64,000 nt of DNA. It comes from Peromyscus leucopus. Taxonomy: Eukaryota > Chordata > Mammalia > Rodentia > Cricetidae. The position numbers were made by a program, and so were the translations under genes. The notes below the pieces were generated by a model, which saw nothing but the letters and a program-made list of their open reading frames with translations, had not been told where the DNA came from and did not search any database. Below, piece by piece: positions 12,048 to 24,800 of the stretch; the stretch's first letter is position 1; each line of letters starts with the position of its first letter. The stretch covers positions 17,481,058-17,545,057 of the forward strand of contig NC_051074.1 of NCBI RefSeq assembly GCF_004664715.2, in the 5' to 3' direction.

Positions 12048-12336
12048 AGTAGTGCCCCAGGAGGATTTTGCAGTGAGTCTGGTGACAGAAGGATGCTTTT
12101 TACATCTCATCTAAAGGATCCACTGGCTCTGGCTATAGGGTCAGGTTGTTCTACATTGTGAACTAGCAACCCTGTCTTCTTCAATGTTCCAATTCACGAG
12201 CTCCTGTCCAGCAATACTTCATGACTAGTGCACTCACTTTGAATGTATTGTCACTACTAGAATAAATACAATGTCATTCTTGCTCAGAGTAGTTCCCTCT
12301 CCCAATGGCAACCCATCTATGGACAAATATTCCTTT
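11209..12336. other. No gene recognised; contains (GT)n at 12,006-12,044
   Basis: Mixed-composition sequence without recognised coding content. Contains a (GT)n tract of about 38 bases at 12,006-12,044. An 89-codon frame at 11,227-11,496 shows no domain. Confidence 0.35.
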
Positions 12337-12349
12337 AGAAATTATTGTG

Positions 12350-12492
12350 TGCCTTTAGTCCCACTTGGGAGGCAAAGCCAAGCATATCTCTGTAAGTTCG
12401 AGTCCAGCCTGGTCTACAGAGTGAGATCCAGGACAGGCACCAAAGTTACACAGAGAAACCCTCTCTCTCTCTCAAAAAAAAAAAAGACAGAC

Positions 12493-12574
<82 letters not shown>

Positions 12575-12594
12575 GAAGAAAGAAAGAAAGAAAG
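12350..12594 (+). mobile_element. 5'-truncated B1 SINE with expanded (AAAG)n tail
   Basis: B1 body at 12,350-12,473 ('GAGTCCAGCCTGGTCTACAG', then 'TTACACAGAGAAACCCT') followed by an A-rich tail that has become a long AAAG microsatellite (about 12,489-12,594). A 13-base target duplication flanks the unit with one mismatch: AGAAATTATTGTG at 12,337-12,349 and AGAAATCATTGTG at 12,595-12,607. The B1 5' end is missing. Confidence 0.93.
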
Positions 12595-12819
12595 AGAAAT
12601 CATTGTGTTCTAACACCAAAAGTTCTCCACTACCTTGCATTTCCTCTCTTAACCATTTAAATCTTGAAAGTTTTCTTGATGATTTTGGTGGTCCCACAGG
12701 CATCAGTTAGCAGTTCTTTGTAGCCAGACTTCTCATATTTTTCAGACTTTTCACTATACTGGATATGTATAAAATGGCATTTGAATCTTATGCTTTTCTT
12801 GATCAATATGGGACTCATT

Positions 12820-13195
12820 ATTGTTATTATTCAGCTTCCATTACAGAAATGAAATAACTGAAACAATATGGAAAGTTAATTTGGCTCACGATTTGGGATT
12901 TCCAATCGAATTCTGAGGACTTCTGTCAACACCAAGACAGAGTATGGCCTGGGCAAATCTCTTCCATTCATGGTGGGAACTGAAAGAAAGGAGAAGAAAA
13001 TTTTGTGGTCCCCATTCTCTTCAAGTATATACACACAAAGATCAGAAAACCTTTCATAGTTTTCACTTCCTATGTGTCCTACTACCCTATAATAGAACCA
13101 CGTGCCATCAACAAATGGGAATTGTTGATACCAATCTATAAAACATTAGGAAATCCACATTGTTATTCATCCTTATAGCCTGAACCAAATCAGCA
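12820..13195 (-). mobile_element. MaLR-type LTR fragment (antisense)
   Basis: The order of motifs resembles an inverted MST/ORR-type LTR: a '...TTACAGAAATGAAATAACTG' start, then 'TTAATTTGGCTCACGATTTG', then 'AAATCTCTTCCATTCATGG', and 'ATCAACAAATGGGAATTG' near the end. The same general repeat type recurs at 58,868-59,240. Subfamily not determined. Confidence 0.5.
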
Positions 13196-13384
13196 ATTCA
13201 GAGCCTCTGAAAAATACAGAAATTTGTCTTGACTTGACCAAACACTATCTAAAACTTCTACTCACCTCCACTGCATATATTAAACATTAAGCAAATTTCT
13301 GTTTCCATGAAGACTTTTTTCTCTCATTTTTCTTAAAATGTGAATTTTCCCAGACAGTTGCTTTAACCAGTTTATAAGAGGATA

Positions 13385-14525
13385 GGTCTACGACGGGAAA
13401 TAGAATAGATTTTATGTGTGGACCGGGGGCAAGTGGGGATGTGAACATGAGAGATCAGGTGGGGGGTAGAGAGATGAAAGGAGAGAGTGCAGGGAGAGAA
13501 TACTGAAATAGGTGAACATTTAGGGAGTGATGTGGAAACCTAATGCAGTGGAAACTTCCAGATCCTGTGAGGTTGACCCTAGAAAGGACTCCTAGTAATG
13601 GAAAATATGGAGCCTAAACTGATCATCATCTATAACCAAGTAAGGCTCCCAGTGGGACTAGGGCACCAACCCAGCTACAAAAATCTATGAGCCACAACTT
13701 GTCCTACCTACAAGATGCTCTGGGGCAATGGTGGCTCAGAGCTTTTGGGAGTGGCCAACCAATGACTGGTTTAACCTAAGGCCCACACCACGAAAGGGAG
13801 CCCATGCCCAACACTGCCTAGATAGCCAGGCTCCAGAAACTGGATGACCAGGAGATCTAGGATAGAACCAAACAAGCCTGACAAAAAAAAGTCAAGGAAA
13901 CATTTTCTATGCTTTCTTCTTTACTCACAGGTTTGGTGGCTAGCCTAGTCAGCATCAGAGAGGCTTCCTCCAGCAGCTGATGAAACCAGATGCAGAGACC
14001 CACCGGCAAACATTAGATGGAACTCTGGAATTCTGCAGAAGAGTTGGGGGAAGGATTGTAGGAGCCAGAGGGGTCAAGCACACCAGAAGAATATGGCCCA
14101 CAGAATTAACTAAACAGGTGCTCATAGGTACTCACCAAGACCGAGGCAACAAATAGGGAGCCTGCATGGGTCTGGACCAGACCCTCTCCATACATGCTGT
14201 GGTTGTTAAGCTGGTGAATTTTGCTGAATTCCTGACAATGGAAGTGGGGTGTCTCTGACTCTTTTGACTGCTCGTAGAACCTATTTCCTCCTACTGGATT
14301 GCCTTGTCCAACTTTGATATGAGTGTATATGCCTAGTCTTATTCCATCTTGCTATGCCATTATCACTAGAGAACTTGCTCTTTTCTGAAGGGAAATGGAG
14401 GAGCAGTGGATCTGGGGAGAGGGAGGTGTGGCAGAGAGATTTGGTAGGAGGATAGATAGGAAGGCTGCAACTGGGAAGTATTGTATGACAGAAGAATAAA
14501 TAAATGATTTTTTTATAAAGAAAAA
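13385..14525 (+). mobile_element. L1 3' UTR with A-rich tail
   Basis: Non-coding, purine-rich sequence of the rodent L1 3' UTR type: a G-rich segment at 13,420-13,500, then the segment shared with the L1 at 9,172-9,495 (13,560-13,890), and a tail ending 'AGAATAAATAAATGATTTTT' at about 14,500. The ORF2 coding part is missing, as in most 5'-truncated L1 copies. Confidence 0.7.
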
Positions 14526-15285
14526 ATGTGTTTGGCCATTCTATTACCAGAGTAGATCAGTTCAGGCTTTCTCTCGACCATTGCCAGTAGTCTATTGTGG
14601 AGGTATCTTTGTGGATTTCTGTGGACTTCTCTAACATTTTGCTTCTTCCTATTTCCATGGGGTCTTTATTTATCATGATCTCTTATTCCTTGTTCTCTCT
14701 CTCTCTCTGTTCTTGATCCAGCTGGGATCTCACACTCCCCAAAGCTCTCTTTCCCTCGACCCTTGCCATTCATTACCCCCACTCACATCCAGGTTGCTCA
14801 TGTAGATCTCATTGATTCCTGTGTCATTGGCAGATCCCTGTGTCTGGAAAAAGCACAGGGACAAACAGCCAAACTAATGGAAACACATGAACTATGAACC
14901 AACAGCTGAGGAGTCCCCAACTGGATCAGGCCCTCTGGATAGGTAAGACAGTTGATTAGCTTGACCTGTTTGGGAGGCACCCAGGCAGTGGGACCCTGAC
15001 CTGTCTGTCCTTAGTGCATGAGCTGGCTGTTTGGAACCTGGGGCTTATGCAAGGATACTTCGCTCAGCCTGGGAGGAGGGGACTGGACCTGCCTGGACTG
15101 AATCTACCAGGTTGAGCTGAATCCCCAGGGGAGTCTTTGCCCTGGAGGAGATGGGAATGGGGAGTGGATTGGGGGGAAGGGGAGGTGGGAGTGGGTGGGA
15201 GGGGGAGGACAGGTGAATCTGTGGCTGATATGTAAAATTATATTAAATTATAAAATTTTAAAAATTAAAAAAAGAAAAACGTGAA
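14526..15285 (+). mobile_element. L1 3' end with G-rich 3' UTR
   Basis: Matches, from memory, the 3' UTR of younger murine/cricetid L1s: 'GGAAAAAGCACAGGGACAAA', 'GGGAGGCACCCAGGCAGTGG', 'GCATGAGCTGGCTGTTTGGA', then a strongly G-rich stretch at 15,135-15,215 and an AT-rich tail. Better preserved than the neighbouring L1 pieces, so probably a younger insertion. No ORF2 is present. Confidence 0.8.
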
Positions 15286-16685
15286 CTTCCTTTTTATTTT
15301 ATACACTTTTTGTCCAAGAAAAAAAAAGAGAAATAACTGGAAAAAAAGTTTTATGGAACAGATCTTCATGTCAGGGCAGAAACTCAAAATAAAGAATATT
15401 GTGGTAGCAAACAAGAAAATGGACAAAATTGCCCATTATATGTCCAGGGGCCCTAGCCCTATGTTTTCTTCAAGAAAACATAGAAAGTTGGATTTTATGA
15501 GGGTGTTATTGCATAGTAATTTTTGTCAAAAGCTCAAATAATATTTGAAGTAAACAGAAAAGCTCTGATCAGTGGGCTTTCAGAGAGCAGCCTTAGGAGT
15601 AACACTCTTGGAGTGTTAACTTCAGTATGATCGTAACATTGAGTATGGTCTTCATTTTTTGTGTCAGAATGGAGAAGATGAGCAGAACGCTTCGTTTTGA
15701 CATTTATTTCCAAAAGTTTCATTGACAAGCATATGCTTTGTCTTTGTGTTTTGATCTCTTATTTAATCGCTAGGCTGTTCACCTATTTTTCTGCCAGGAA
15801 GTCTCCTCAGTCATTTCTAGTTTAGACACTTGTTTATTAAATTATATATTTTTCTATTACATGCTTTTGGGTCATTTTAGGCTTTCATGAGCTGAACATT
15901 TTTTTATTTTTGTTCTTCTACATTCCACACCCGACATTCCTTTGACTCTATCAACAGAAAGGATGGATTAATGATTTCACTAGGAAGACAGGGATATCCA
16001 TTTACAGTGTTCTCGTGGGCATCACAGCTGTACGGTTCTCTAAATGATTATAAGAGCCCAGGCCCAGAGGACATGTCAGAAAAATGGCAGAGGCGAAGAA
16101 ACGGAGTACAATTAGATTATAGTGTTTTAAGCATAACATTCTTGTAACTCATAAGATAAATGGACTTGTGATACATTTAGATTATGAAAAAGTAAAGAAA
16201 CTAATAAGACAATTCAAGCAAAAAATTAAAAAAATAAAGACCTTGTGTCATCTTAGACTTCCTTCTCCTGTATGTTTCTTAAAATTTAACTCTTATTTTA
16301 CTTCGTTTTTCCCATCCTAATAGATCTTTTAATATACTATCAGTTTAGAATAAACCTCCAATTTCTTTTGAATTCCAGCCTTCTATACTTTCTTCTTTGA
16401 GACCCATAAAACCTCATAAACTACTTAATAATATTGCCTACAGTTTTATGCAAACTTCACCTGCTTGCACATAGTAAGTGTTTAAATAATATTAGGCACA
16501 ACATTGCATAAATGTCCATTCATTCATTTATTCTATCTTCATGCTGTAATAATATTCAACAACCTTATGAATTTGATGCCCTGTGTTTTTGACAGAAAAA
16601 AAAAAAGAAATACCAATTGTATTTCTTCATATATACTTTGAATTATTACTGAATCCTCTAAGCCTCTGTAGATGAATTTCTAAAT
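15286..16685. other. AT-rich sequence, no gene recognised
   Basis: No domain, SINE or L1 motif recognised. The frame at 15,281-15,541 (86 codons) is lysine-rich and overlaps the AT-rich L1 tail, so it is likely a chance frame. Confidence 0.35.
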
Positions 16686-16689
16686 GTTC

Positions 16690-17175
16690 TTATTAAATAA
16701 AAAATGCGGAGCCAGATATATGGTGAAAGCCTGGGAGAGATCAGGGAAATAGGGAAAGCCACAGCTAACCTTACCTCACCAACCCGGCAGCTTCCAAATG
16801 ATAGTTACTTCCTGTCTATTCACGTACATATGCCTTGCTGTTCTGCCATCTGATTTGCTCTCTCCATTCAGCTACATCACTTCCAGTTCCTACACAGCTC
16901 TGTTACTTCCTGTCTCTCTGTACAGACCTCGAAACCCCCGTGGTTAACTAGTTTTGAAATTTAAGGCATGTGCCACCACACCTGGCTCTGTTTCCAGTGT
17001 GGCCTTGAACACACAGAGATCCTGCCTGCCAAGTGATAGGATTAAAGGCATGTACTATCATGGCCCGACTTCTTTGTTTTCTTAAAATGGCTTGCTATTT
17101 CTTCTGATCTCCAGGCAATCTTTAGTTATTAAAACACAAAATATCACCTCATTTCAGCACAAATAAAATATCACC
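16690..17175 (-). mobile_element. Composite cricetid interspersed repeat with B1-like segments
   Basis: The left end (ATTAAATAAA, then 'GAGATCAGGGAAATAGGGAA' and 'CAGCTAACCTTACCTCACCA') is repeated at 60,600-60,700, which shows it is an interspersed family. The right half contains two antisense B1-like pieces: 'GGCATGTGCCACCACACCTG' with 'GTGGCCTTGAACACACAGAG', and 'AGGATTAAAGGCATGTACTA'. I remember similar composites from cricetid genomes but cannot name the family. Confidence 0.55.
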
Positions 17176-17749
17176 ACAAACCCATGAGAAAGGCTGACAG
17201 AGAGATAACCCACTAAAGAGTGCATTATGAAACATACCAATCAGTAACATCTGCAGAATATTTAAGCTATCATTTGACCCACTAATTTATCATCTAGGAA
17301 ATTCTACTTCAAGTGTGTCTCTCATTTGGGAAATTACAGCAGTCTCATACAGAACATTAAACTAGAAGATACAATATATATAACACTAAATAAAGAGATA
17401 AATTATGATAATAGAAAACATTGCAGCTTAAATTATGAATAAGTATCTATAAAGGCATACTGTATAATTTCAGGAAATTAACATTTAAAATTGTTGTATG
17501 AAAATCTTTATTCTTATATTTTGTATGCATTTTTTCTATGAATTTATAAAATCACTTGTTGGATAATAGCAAAGTACTGGATCATTGACTTATGTAACTC
17601 TCCCAGTGTCGACTCATCATAAGAACCCCCTTCACCAATAACATCAACAGGCCATCAGAAAATCGCATAAGCATTTGTACCTTTATCAAGTTTTCTAAAA
17701 TTATAATTTTTGCTTGCAAGATATTATTTCTTTGCTTATTTTATTGATT
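17176..17749. other. AT-rich sequence, no gene recognised
   Basis: No coding or repeat motif was recognised in this stretch. Confidence 0.3.
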
Positions 17750-19620
17750 TTTGAAAAATAGCATTATGAACATCTGTAAATTTTACAAATTATTGAAGTT
17801 TCACTGCAATGTTTCCATACTGCCATCTTCCTTCTCATTCTTCTCCCTAATATGCCTCATAACATCCATCTTAGTCTCTCCAAATTTGTTTCTTGATTTT
17901 CGCCTCACCATCTCTTGTGACCACTATTTTATCCCATACTTTCATAAACTTATTTATTAATTTCTTTAGGAGTCTGGCAGCATGCCAAATGTGCCACAGT
18001 GTTTTCCATGTTCCATCTGAAATGTTTTTTTTTTTCCCATTTGATGCACTTTGCTGAAACTGACATGATTTCATTCTCATTCTCACTATTGATAAATAGG
18101 ATTTAATTGTATAAAAATATGATACAAAGCAGCCATATTTTGGCTGTTGTGAATAGTTATATAATATATTTGGGGATTCAAGTATCTTAGCTATAAAGAT
18201 TTTATTTTTCTTGAGTACAGACACTGGCTGAATTGATGGTACCTCTGATTTTGGATGATTAAAAACTCTCATGCTGTTCCCTGCTAACATTGGATGAGTT
18301 TCTCTTTCTTCAAGAGCCTTGACATATCTGGCAGTATCTGTATTGATTTTTTTGGTAGTAATTGCAGGCTTTCAGATTTAAGGTTGAATCACTGGTCCAT
18401 TTTAATTAGTTTTTATGTGTATATAAAATGATTAAAGAAATATAGTCTTATTCTGCATATGTCAATGTTTCCAGCATTAGATTTTGTAGGGTTGTTGATA
18501 GGAGAGCCTTGCCTTTTTTCCAATCTATATTCTTGATTATGAGTGTTATTAAACCAAATGTCAACATAGGCATTGATTCATTACTGTCTTCTCTCATTTG
18601 TTTAATTTTTGTGTTCATTTTTATATGACTAGTAGGCTGTTTTACTAATTTTAACTTTGTGATATGATTTAAGTTATTCTGAAGCATATAGAATTTTTTG
18701 TCTCTTGCTTATGACTCATTTGGCTATTACAGAAATTTTTGTGATTTATGTAATTTAGGATTTTTTTTCTTTTTTGTGAAAAAAAGCCTTTGGAATTTGA
18801 TGGAGATTTTTTGAAATCTAAAAACACTTTAAATAGCATAGAAATTACAATAATATAAATTCTTCAGATTCATAACACAGAATATCTTTTCATTTTTATG
18901 TGTGGGGTCTATAATTTCTTTGTTGGGAGCTTTATAGTTTTCATTGTAGATTGCTTTCACTTACTTAGTTAAATTTATCCCTTTGTAGCTATTATAAATG
19001 GAATTTATTTCTTTATGTGTTGTCTTAAATAGTAATAAAACTATTTTATGATTGTTATTTTTAACTTGTTATTTTTCTAACTTTGTTGATGACCTATAAG
19101 TTTTTATGGAGTATTTGGGTTTCTCGTATATATGGAATCATGTCATATTCAACACACATAACTTTGTCTTTCTAATCTATGACCCAGATTTATCTATTAC
19201 TTTTGAGCTATTATCACTCTAAGAATTCCAATATTTCATCAAATATTAGTAGAAACTGTGCATTCTTGTCTTGTTTCTGAGCTTAAAGGAACATCTTTTC
19301 CCATTCAATACGATATTGTCATAGTTTTTCATAGGCCCTATTAATCAATTTTAGTTATGTTACTTTTATACTTAATTTTTGAGAATTTCTATCATGAAAT
19401 AAATTTGAACCTTATCAAATGCACTTTTTGCCTTTATTAAAATGAATATATGACTTTTTCTCCTTAATTCTGTTAATATTTGTTACCATGTACTGACTTG
19501 CAAATGTTAAAATTCCCTGTGTCTCTCAGACAAATCCTGTCCATCATGGTTGATGCTCTTTTTGATATGCCCACTAGACAAAGATGTGAGCAAACTGTTT
19601 TATCTATTCATTCCATTTAC
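17750..19620 (-). mobile_element. Old L1, antisense, ORF2 3' half
   Basis: Read on the complement, successive pieces have the familiar order of L1 ORF2 and its end. Antisense landmarks are 'CAGCATGCCAAATGTGCCAC' (17,988), 'TTTTGGCTGTTGTGAATAGT' (18,138), the region around 18,480-18,600 and 'CATTCTTGTCTTGTTTCTGA' (19,261). Many indels break every frame, so this is an ancient copy. Boundaries are approximate. Confidence 0.6.
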
Positions 19621-19626
19621 TTAATT

Positions 19627-19696
19627 AATATATATATATATTATATATGCAATTGAGCATATATATTATATATATATTATATATATGCAATTGAGC
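19627..19696. repeat. AT-rich tandem repeat with GCAATTGAGC motif
   Basis: TA dinucleotide runs interrupted twice by TATATGCAATTGAGC (ending at about 19,658 and 19,696), giving an approximate direct repeat with a period of about 38 bases. Confidence 0.75.
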
Positions 19697-20074
19697 TAGA
19701 TACTTTTATGCTTTATTTTCTATAGCAAATACATAAACTAAGATGTTCCCCTGGATTTAAGAATTTTAAATGTATCTTTTTCACTTCTACTGCAGTTGAA
19801 TATAGAATTTAATAATAATAATCTTGTGAGTAACATTGTTACCATCAGAAATGTTTATCAAGTGTCGTATTAACAATAAATTTGGATTTCTGAAAAATAC
19901 AAACATAATCCATTTTCCAGTAGTCCTTTAGTACCCATGAATAAGTCACAATTTCTTAGAAAGTGAAAATAAATGTAGATGTTATAAGATGTATATTCAA
20001 GGAGTGAATTGGATTGCACAGTGGTTGATTTATGACCTTGGTCTTTCCCCTAGTATTAATGAATGTATTGAGAT

Positions 20075-20205
20075 AAGATCTGTGAAGCAGCTGTGGTAGA
20101 ATGCCTCTGTAGTCAGGGCTACTTTGGAGACTCAGCAGGATTGTCACTGAACCAAGGAATTTGGGGTTGCCCCAAACAGCAAAGAAACAACCCACCTGAA
20201 AGGCA
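20075..20205 (+). mobile_element. Possible 7SL-derived SINE fragment
   Basis: 'CTCTGTAGTCAGGGCTACTT' followed by 'GGAGACTCAGCAGGATTG' resembles the Alu-domain of 7SL RNA and fossil 7SL monomers or B4-like elements, with many mismatches. No tail or duplication is visible. Uncertain. Confidence 0.35.
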
Positions 20206-23200
20206 AGGCTGCATACCTTCTGGTTGTAGAAAAGTAAATTATGTATAAGAAAAATATGCAGCAAGTTTAAGTAAATCAGAACGGAAGTAAGAAGAGAAAC
20301 CTGAAGTACAAATTAAATGTTACAATATTTACATACAACTACTACATTAACAAAATAATAATAACAAAATAATGCTATAATGTTAAAGTTAAAAATGACT
20401 TTTTATTTAATATTACCCCCTTTATAATGTAATCTGGAAGAAATTCACGAAAATAAGTTTCATGTCATTCTGCGATGTAATTTAATTATATCTAATTAAT
20501 CGTGAATAAATAATTAAAATATGTTCTAAGATTTTCTTACTAGTATATACAGATTCAACAATTTCTCTCAAAGATATCATCTAATTAAATTATGACATCA
20601 GTTCATTGGAACTTTAAGATATGAATTAAATAAGACAAAAATACCTGAAAATATAGATAATATTTATGAACCAGTTTTCAATGAAGCTATGCATAAGATG
20701 CAAGTGTACCAGTAATATAACTGCTCAAAGATTTATGTCAATGACCTAGGACAGAAAGATAATATAGTCATACAATTATCCTAAAAATTTATACCATGGG
20801 TATGTTTTATGTTGATTTATTTTATAAAAAATATTGAAAATAATTCTTAATTAAAAGTCTTGATCTTAGACTTTTGTATGCATACTTGAAGTTGGTTATA
20901 GATTCATATACTTGCTTTTATTTTAAAAGTGAATAACTTTGATCATTCTTACACATTTATTTAATAAACTTCAAGTTTTGATAGTTATAAAATCTCATAA
21001 ACCACAGGTTTCTGTTTGAATATTACTTCCTGGTTGCTAATTATGTGTCATCTTTTTTACCCTCATGGGTGATAAAATACAATATTGTCCATTAAGCCAA
21101 GTATTGTACATGTTCATTCACCTTTTTCCAAATATTGTAGTATTTCTAAATGAAGAATGAGTTTCTCAAGATGCGTTTGTCAATAGAGGTCAAGTGCAGC
21201 TGTACCGCTGTCTCCTGTTTTTTCTCCAGTACCAATCAAATATTTCCCATTGCTTGCTATTTAGAGCTACTGTGCTTTTAGCACTCATTGTAGTGTCATA
21301 TTATCAGTAACAGATCGTAAGAATGGATGAAACTGTTCCCTGAATAATAAAATAGTATACCAGGCAAAGAAAATGTTTTCCTCTTTGATGAACCATTTAA
21401 GTATTTATAGGAAATGTTGTAATCATACGTCTTGCTACTTATGACTTTTGGTTATTGCCTTGGCTAAATACACTATTATAAAATTGAAGCAGGTAGTAGG
21501 ATTCTGTCTAACACTCTACTTACATTTCAACCTTAAAACTGATGCCACATATTTGAAGAAGCATGTGAATCCCAGTTACAACTATAGCATCTGAAAAACC
21601 TAACTTAATGCCAAATTACATGAAGCATTTACAATATGTATGCTAGTTCACAACATCTTATTTCACTTAGTTACTCCACTTATAATAATATTTACATGAT
21701 TTTAAAATGAGAAAGTTGAATGTAAAAGTATGTATATATAGCCAGTAAATGAAAAAATTGTAATTGAATATTAAATAAACATATTCAAGAGATTTCGTGG
21801 TTTATAACTACCACATATAGCTTCTGATATAGTTACAAAGATATAACATGTAATTCAGGGCTTACAAAGTTTAGTGGGAGCATTATATTTTTCTGTATAT
21901 ATAAATTCACTAATATATATTCATATATATGTATGGGCATATTTATATATACATGGATGTCTGCATATGTGGTATGTAGACAGGAAATACATTTTCTGCA
22001 CTCATAAAAGTGCATGATTTCTATGTACAGAGTTATTCATACCTGTCTAATCATATAAATAAAATAAATGAACAACAATGTATGTGTTTTTATGGCATGT
22101 GTCTGTGTGTGTATAGAAAAGTATATATTTTGTAAAACATATCTGTTATGAAAAGTCAATCATATCACACCTGTGTTATATAACCAGACAGTGACCTCAG
22201 GGGCTGTAAATAATCTAAAACTCAGTGTTGTGGACACCAGTTTCATTTTATCCTCTTAAAAAATATTTTAAAGGGAATAGAGAAAAGTAAAGCACACATA
22301 CCAACACATGATTGAACTTAAGTCTACCCAAAGCCTCCAATTTGAAAATATAGATCAATTTTCATTTGCATAAGTAGGCTCATAGTAATCAGAGAACTAA
22401 ATGCAAACAGTAGTAAAGTATGTATTTGGTTCTATGATAAATAGGAGAGAAATGGCTTAATAGCAAAAGCCATAATTATCCACAGTGCTCAGTTTACAAT
22501 TAGTTTTCTTTGACAGTTATAGTCATAAATGCCAGCTTTAATCATGTGTTCAGGTTGAATTAGGCCTTGCCAATGCTGGAAAAGATCTAATCCGCTTTCT
22601 TTCCTACTCATAATGAAATAATAATGCAAATTCACTACAGTGATGGGACAAGCCATGTGAATTTATTATAGGCTTGGGGAAGTCTCTTGAAAGGGATAAA
22701 TTCTTTCTGGGTATAGACTTGAGGTAATTCAAACCAGACAAGGAAAAAAAAAAAAAACGCAGCTGTCATCAGAGGCCAGGATATGGAATGGATTTAATTT
22801 GTATGAATAGGCTTTTTAATAAGTATAACAGGGCAAAGCTCTCACTATAGTTGGGAATATTACTGCTGTCAATTTCTACATCTGAATGCACTAACTTTAT
22901 TTGGGAAGATCAAGGCCATCTCCAAAACCCATCACTTGCGAGCACTCTCATCACGCTCCTAGTACATTCTGCTGAAGCCACAATGAATAATCTAACAGAA
23001 GAGTGAGGGCAACAATTCCACTGACCAGAACCAAATGTCACTCACAGCTGTGGAGCACACAGCTAAGTACTCTAGAGTGAAAAAAAAATCAGTAGCAAAG
23101 AACATACAACTCCCCCCTTTTTTGAAGATGTCCGCTAGTATATAATAACGTCTCAAGGGTTAACAATCTCTTTAAATCAACAGAGGAAATCATAATAAAA

Positions 23201-24800
23201 GTTTGAAAAAAACAATATTAAAATCCAGGCTTCTATCATATCAACCCACAAAGAGCCCAAATCTGACGATTATAAATATTTCAGGCTAATAAATACCACA
23301 TTGCTTGGCTTAAAGACATTTACTTTCTTCAGAGGCTCCAAGACCATTTCAACCTCGGTATCAAATTACTTTGAACTATGCCAACGACAGTAAAATCAAA
23401 ATGTAGAAATATTATATGATTTGGATAATGGCATTGATTAGCTTGGAGAAAGATTTAAAAACGAGTTTTTGAGCATTTAGTGTGTGGTATAACACCTGAA
23501 AATAAAAAAATTACATATTTCAGGTCAGAAGTATCTATTTCCCAAAATCTATTAATTGGACTCATTGGATATATTTGCCTTATATTATTAAATATATAAT
23601 ATCTATTTAATGTTTACAATTATATTACAAAAGCTTTTTCAAGTCTGTTACTTCTGAAAGTAACAGAAGTATTCTGGTGTTTTGAATTTTCATTGATGTA
23701 CAAAATAACTGGTTGTGTTATAACAGTTTCACACATGTCCATCACTCCACTTTTCACAGGATGGTCAATAATCCTGGCTTTACAAATATGGTGCATTTTG
23801 TTTCCATTCCCATTCACTACTCCGCATCCATTTCCCTTTCTCTTCTCTCTAGTCCTCATCTTATGGTGATATAATTATTCTGCTTCGTGCTTTACCATTT
23901 TGTGTTCTAGATTACACATTTGAAAGAAAAATACCTAGTAATTTTTTTCATAAATCTGGATTATTAAGCTTTATATATCTTTCATTTTTATGACCATAGA
24001 AAGTCCAATAGTACTTCATAAAACATTTTTAATCAATAAATGGGTAAACAAAATGAGAATGAGAGACTAATGGAGTAGTTTTTAGAGAGTATTGTGATGT
24101 TAATAACTAAATCCAAGGAAACATTTTACTGCTCACTACTTTGCCTTCCTCATAAGAATCCCGCTCTTCATGAGTTAACACTGAGTGTTTTCCATTGACC
24201 AATGAATATCACATCTCCTCCCGCCAATCTCCAATGCCACGTGTTGGTTGCACTGTTCATTTTGCCCTCTGAGAAGTCACCACATCATTCACAAAGGGAG
24301 CTTCTGCATTAGGACTACCTTATTGCAAAGGTTCTATGATCCAGAGCTCAACATCCAGGTAACATGTTGCAATCTGTCACAGAAATGGAGAAAGCAAACA
24401 GAGGTTGAGATGAGGAGTCACACGGAGGCTATATGATTTCCACTGAGGAGATTGAGTTTGATAAGAAAAAGTTTGAATATTACAATACAAAATTTTTACT
24501 GAATTGCAATTTATTATATTAAATGCTGCTAAATCAGTGGCAGTTTGGAGGTTATACAAACTTTTCACAGAGTAAGTACATCAAATAATGTTTCACAAAT
24601 TACAGAACAACTAATGTACATATTCTAGTAAGAATCTTGGAAATAAAAATGCTAAATTATGTAATTCATGTTATAAAAAGAAACACCTAATGAATTCCAA
24701 AAATACATACTTCGGGAGAAACATAACAATTATCAAATAGGATGTACAAGAAGTATCACCAAGTTATTTTGTGTTCCACATAAATAGTCACTAGTTGCAC
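20206..24800. other. Mostly unique AT-rich sequence, no gene recognised
   Basis: About 4.6 kb with few recognisable repeats and no supportable exon. Composition is less repetitive and less simple than the flanks, in particular at 22,480-23,480, which looks like ordinary single-copy mammalian DNA. Confidence 0.4.

Noticed and set aside
12271..12660. 129-codon frame with a Lys/Glu/Arg repeat
   Set aside because: Reads through a B1 and its AAAG tail; an artefact of the repeat.
17871..18290. 139-codon minus-strand frame
   Set aside because: Lies in an old antisense L1; its sequence fits decayed ORF2-end/3' material rather than a host gene.
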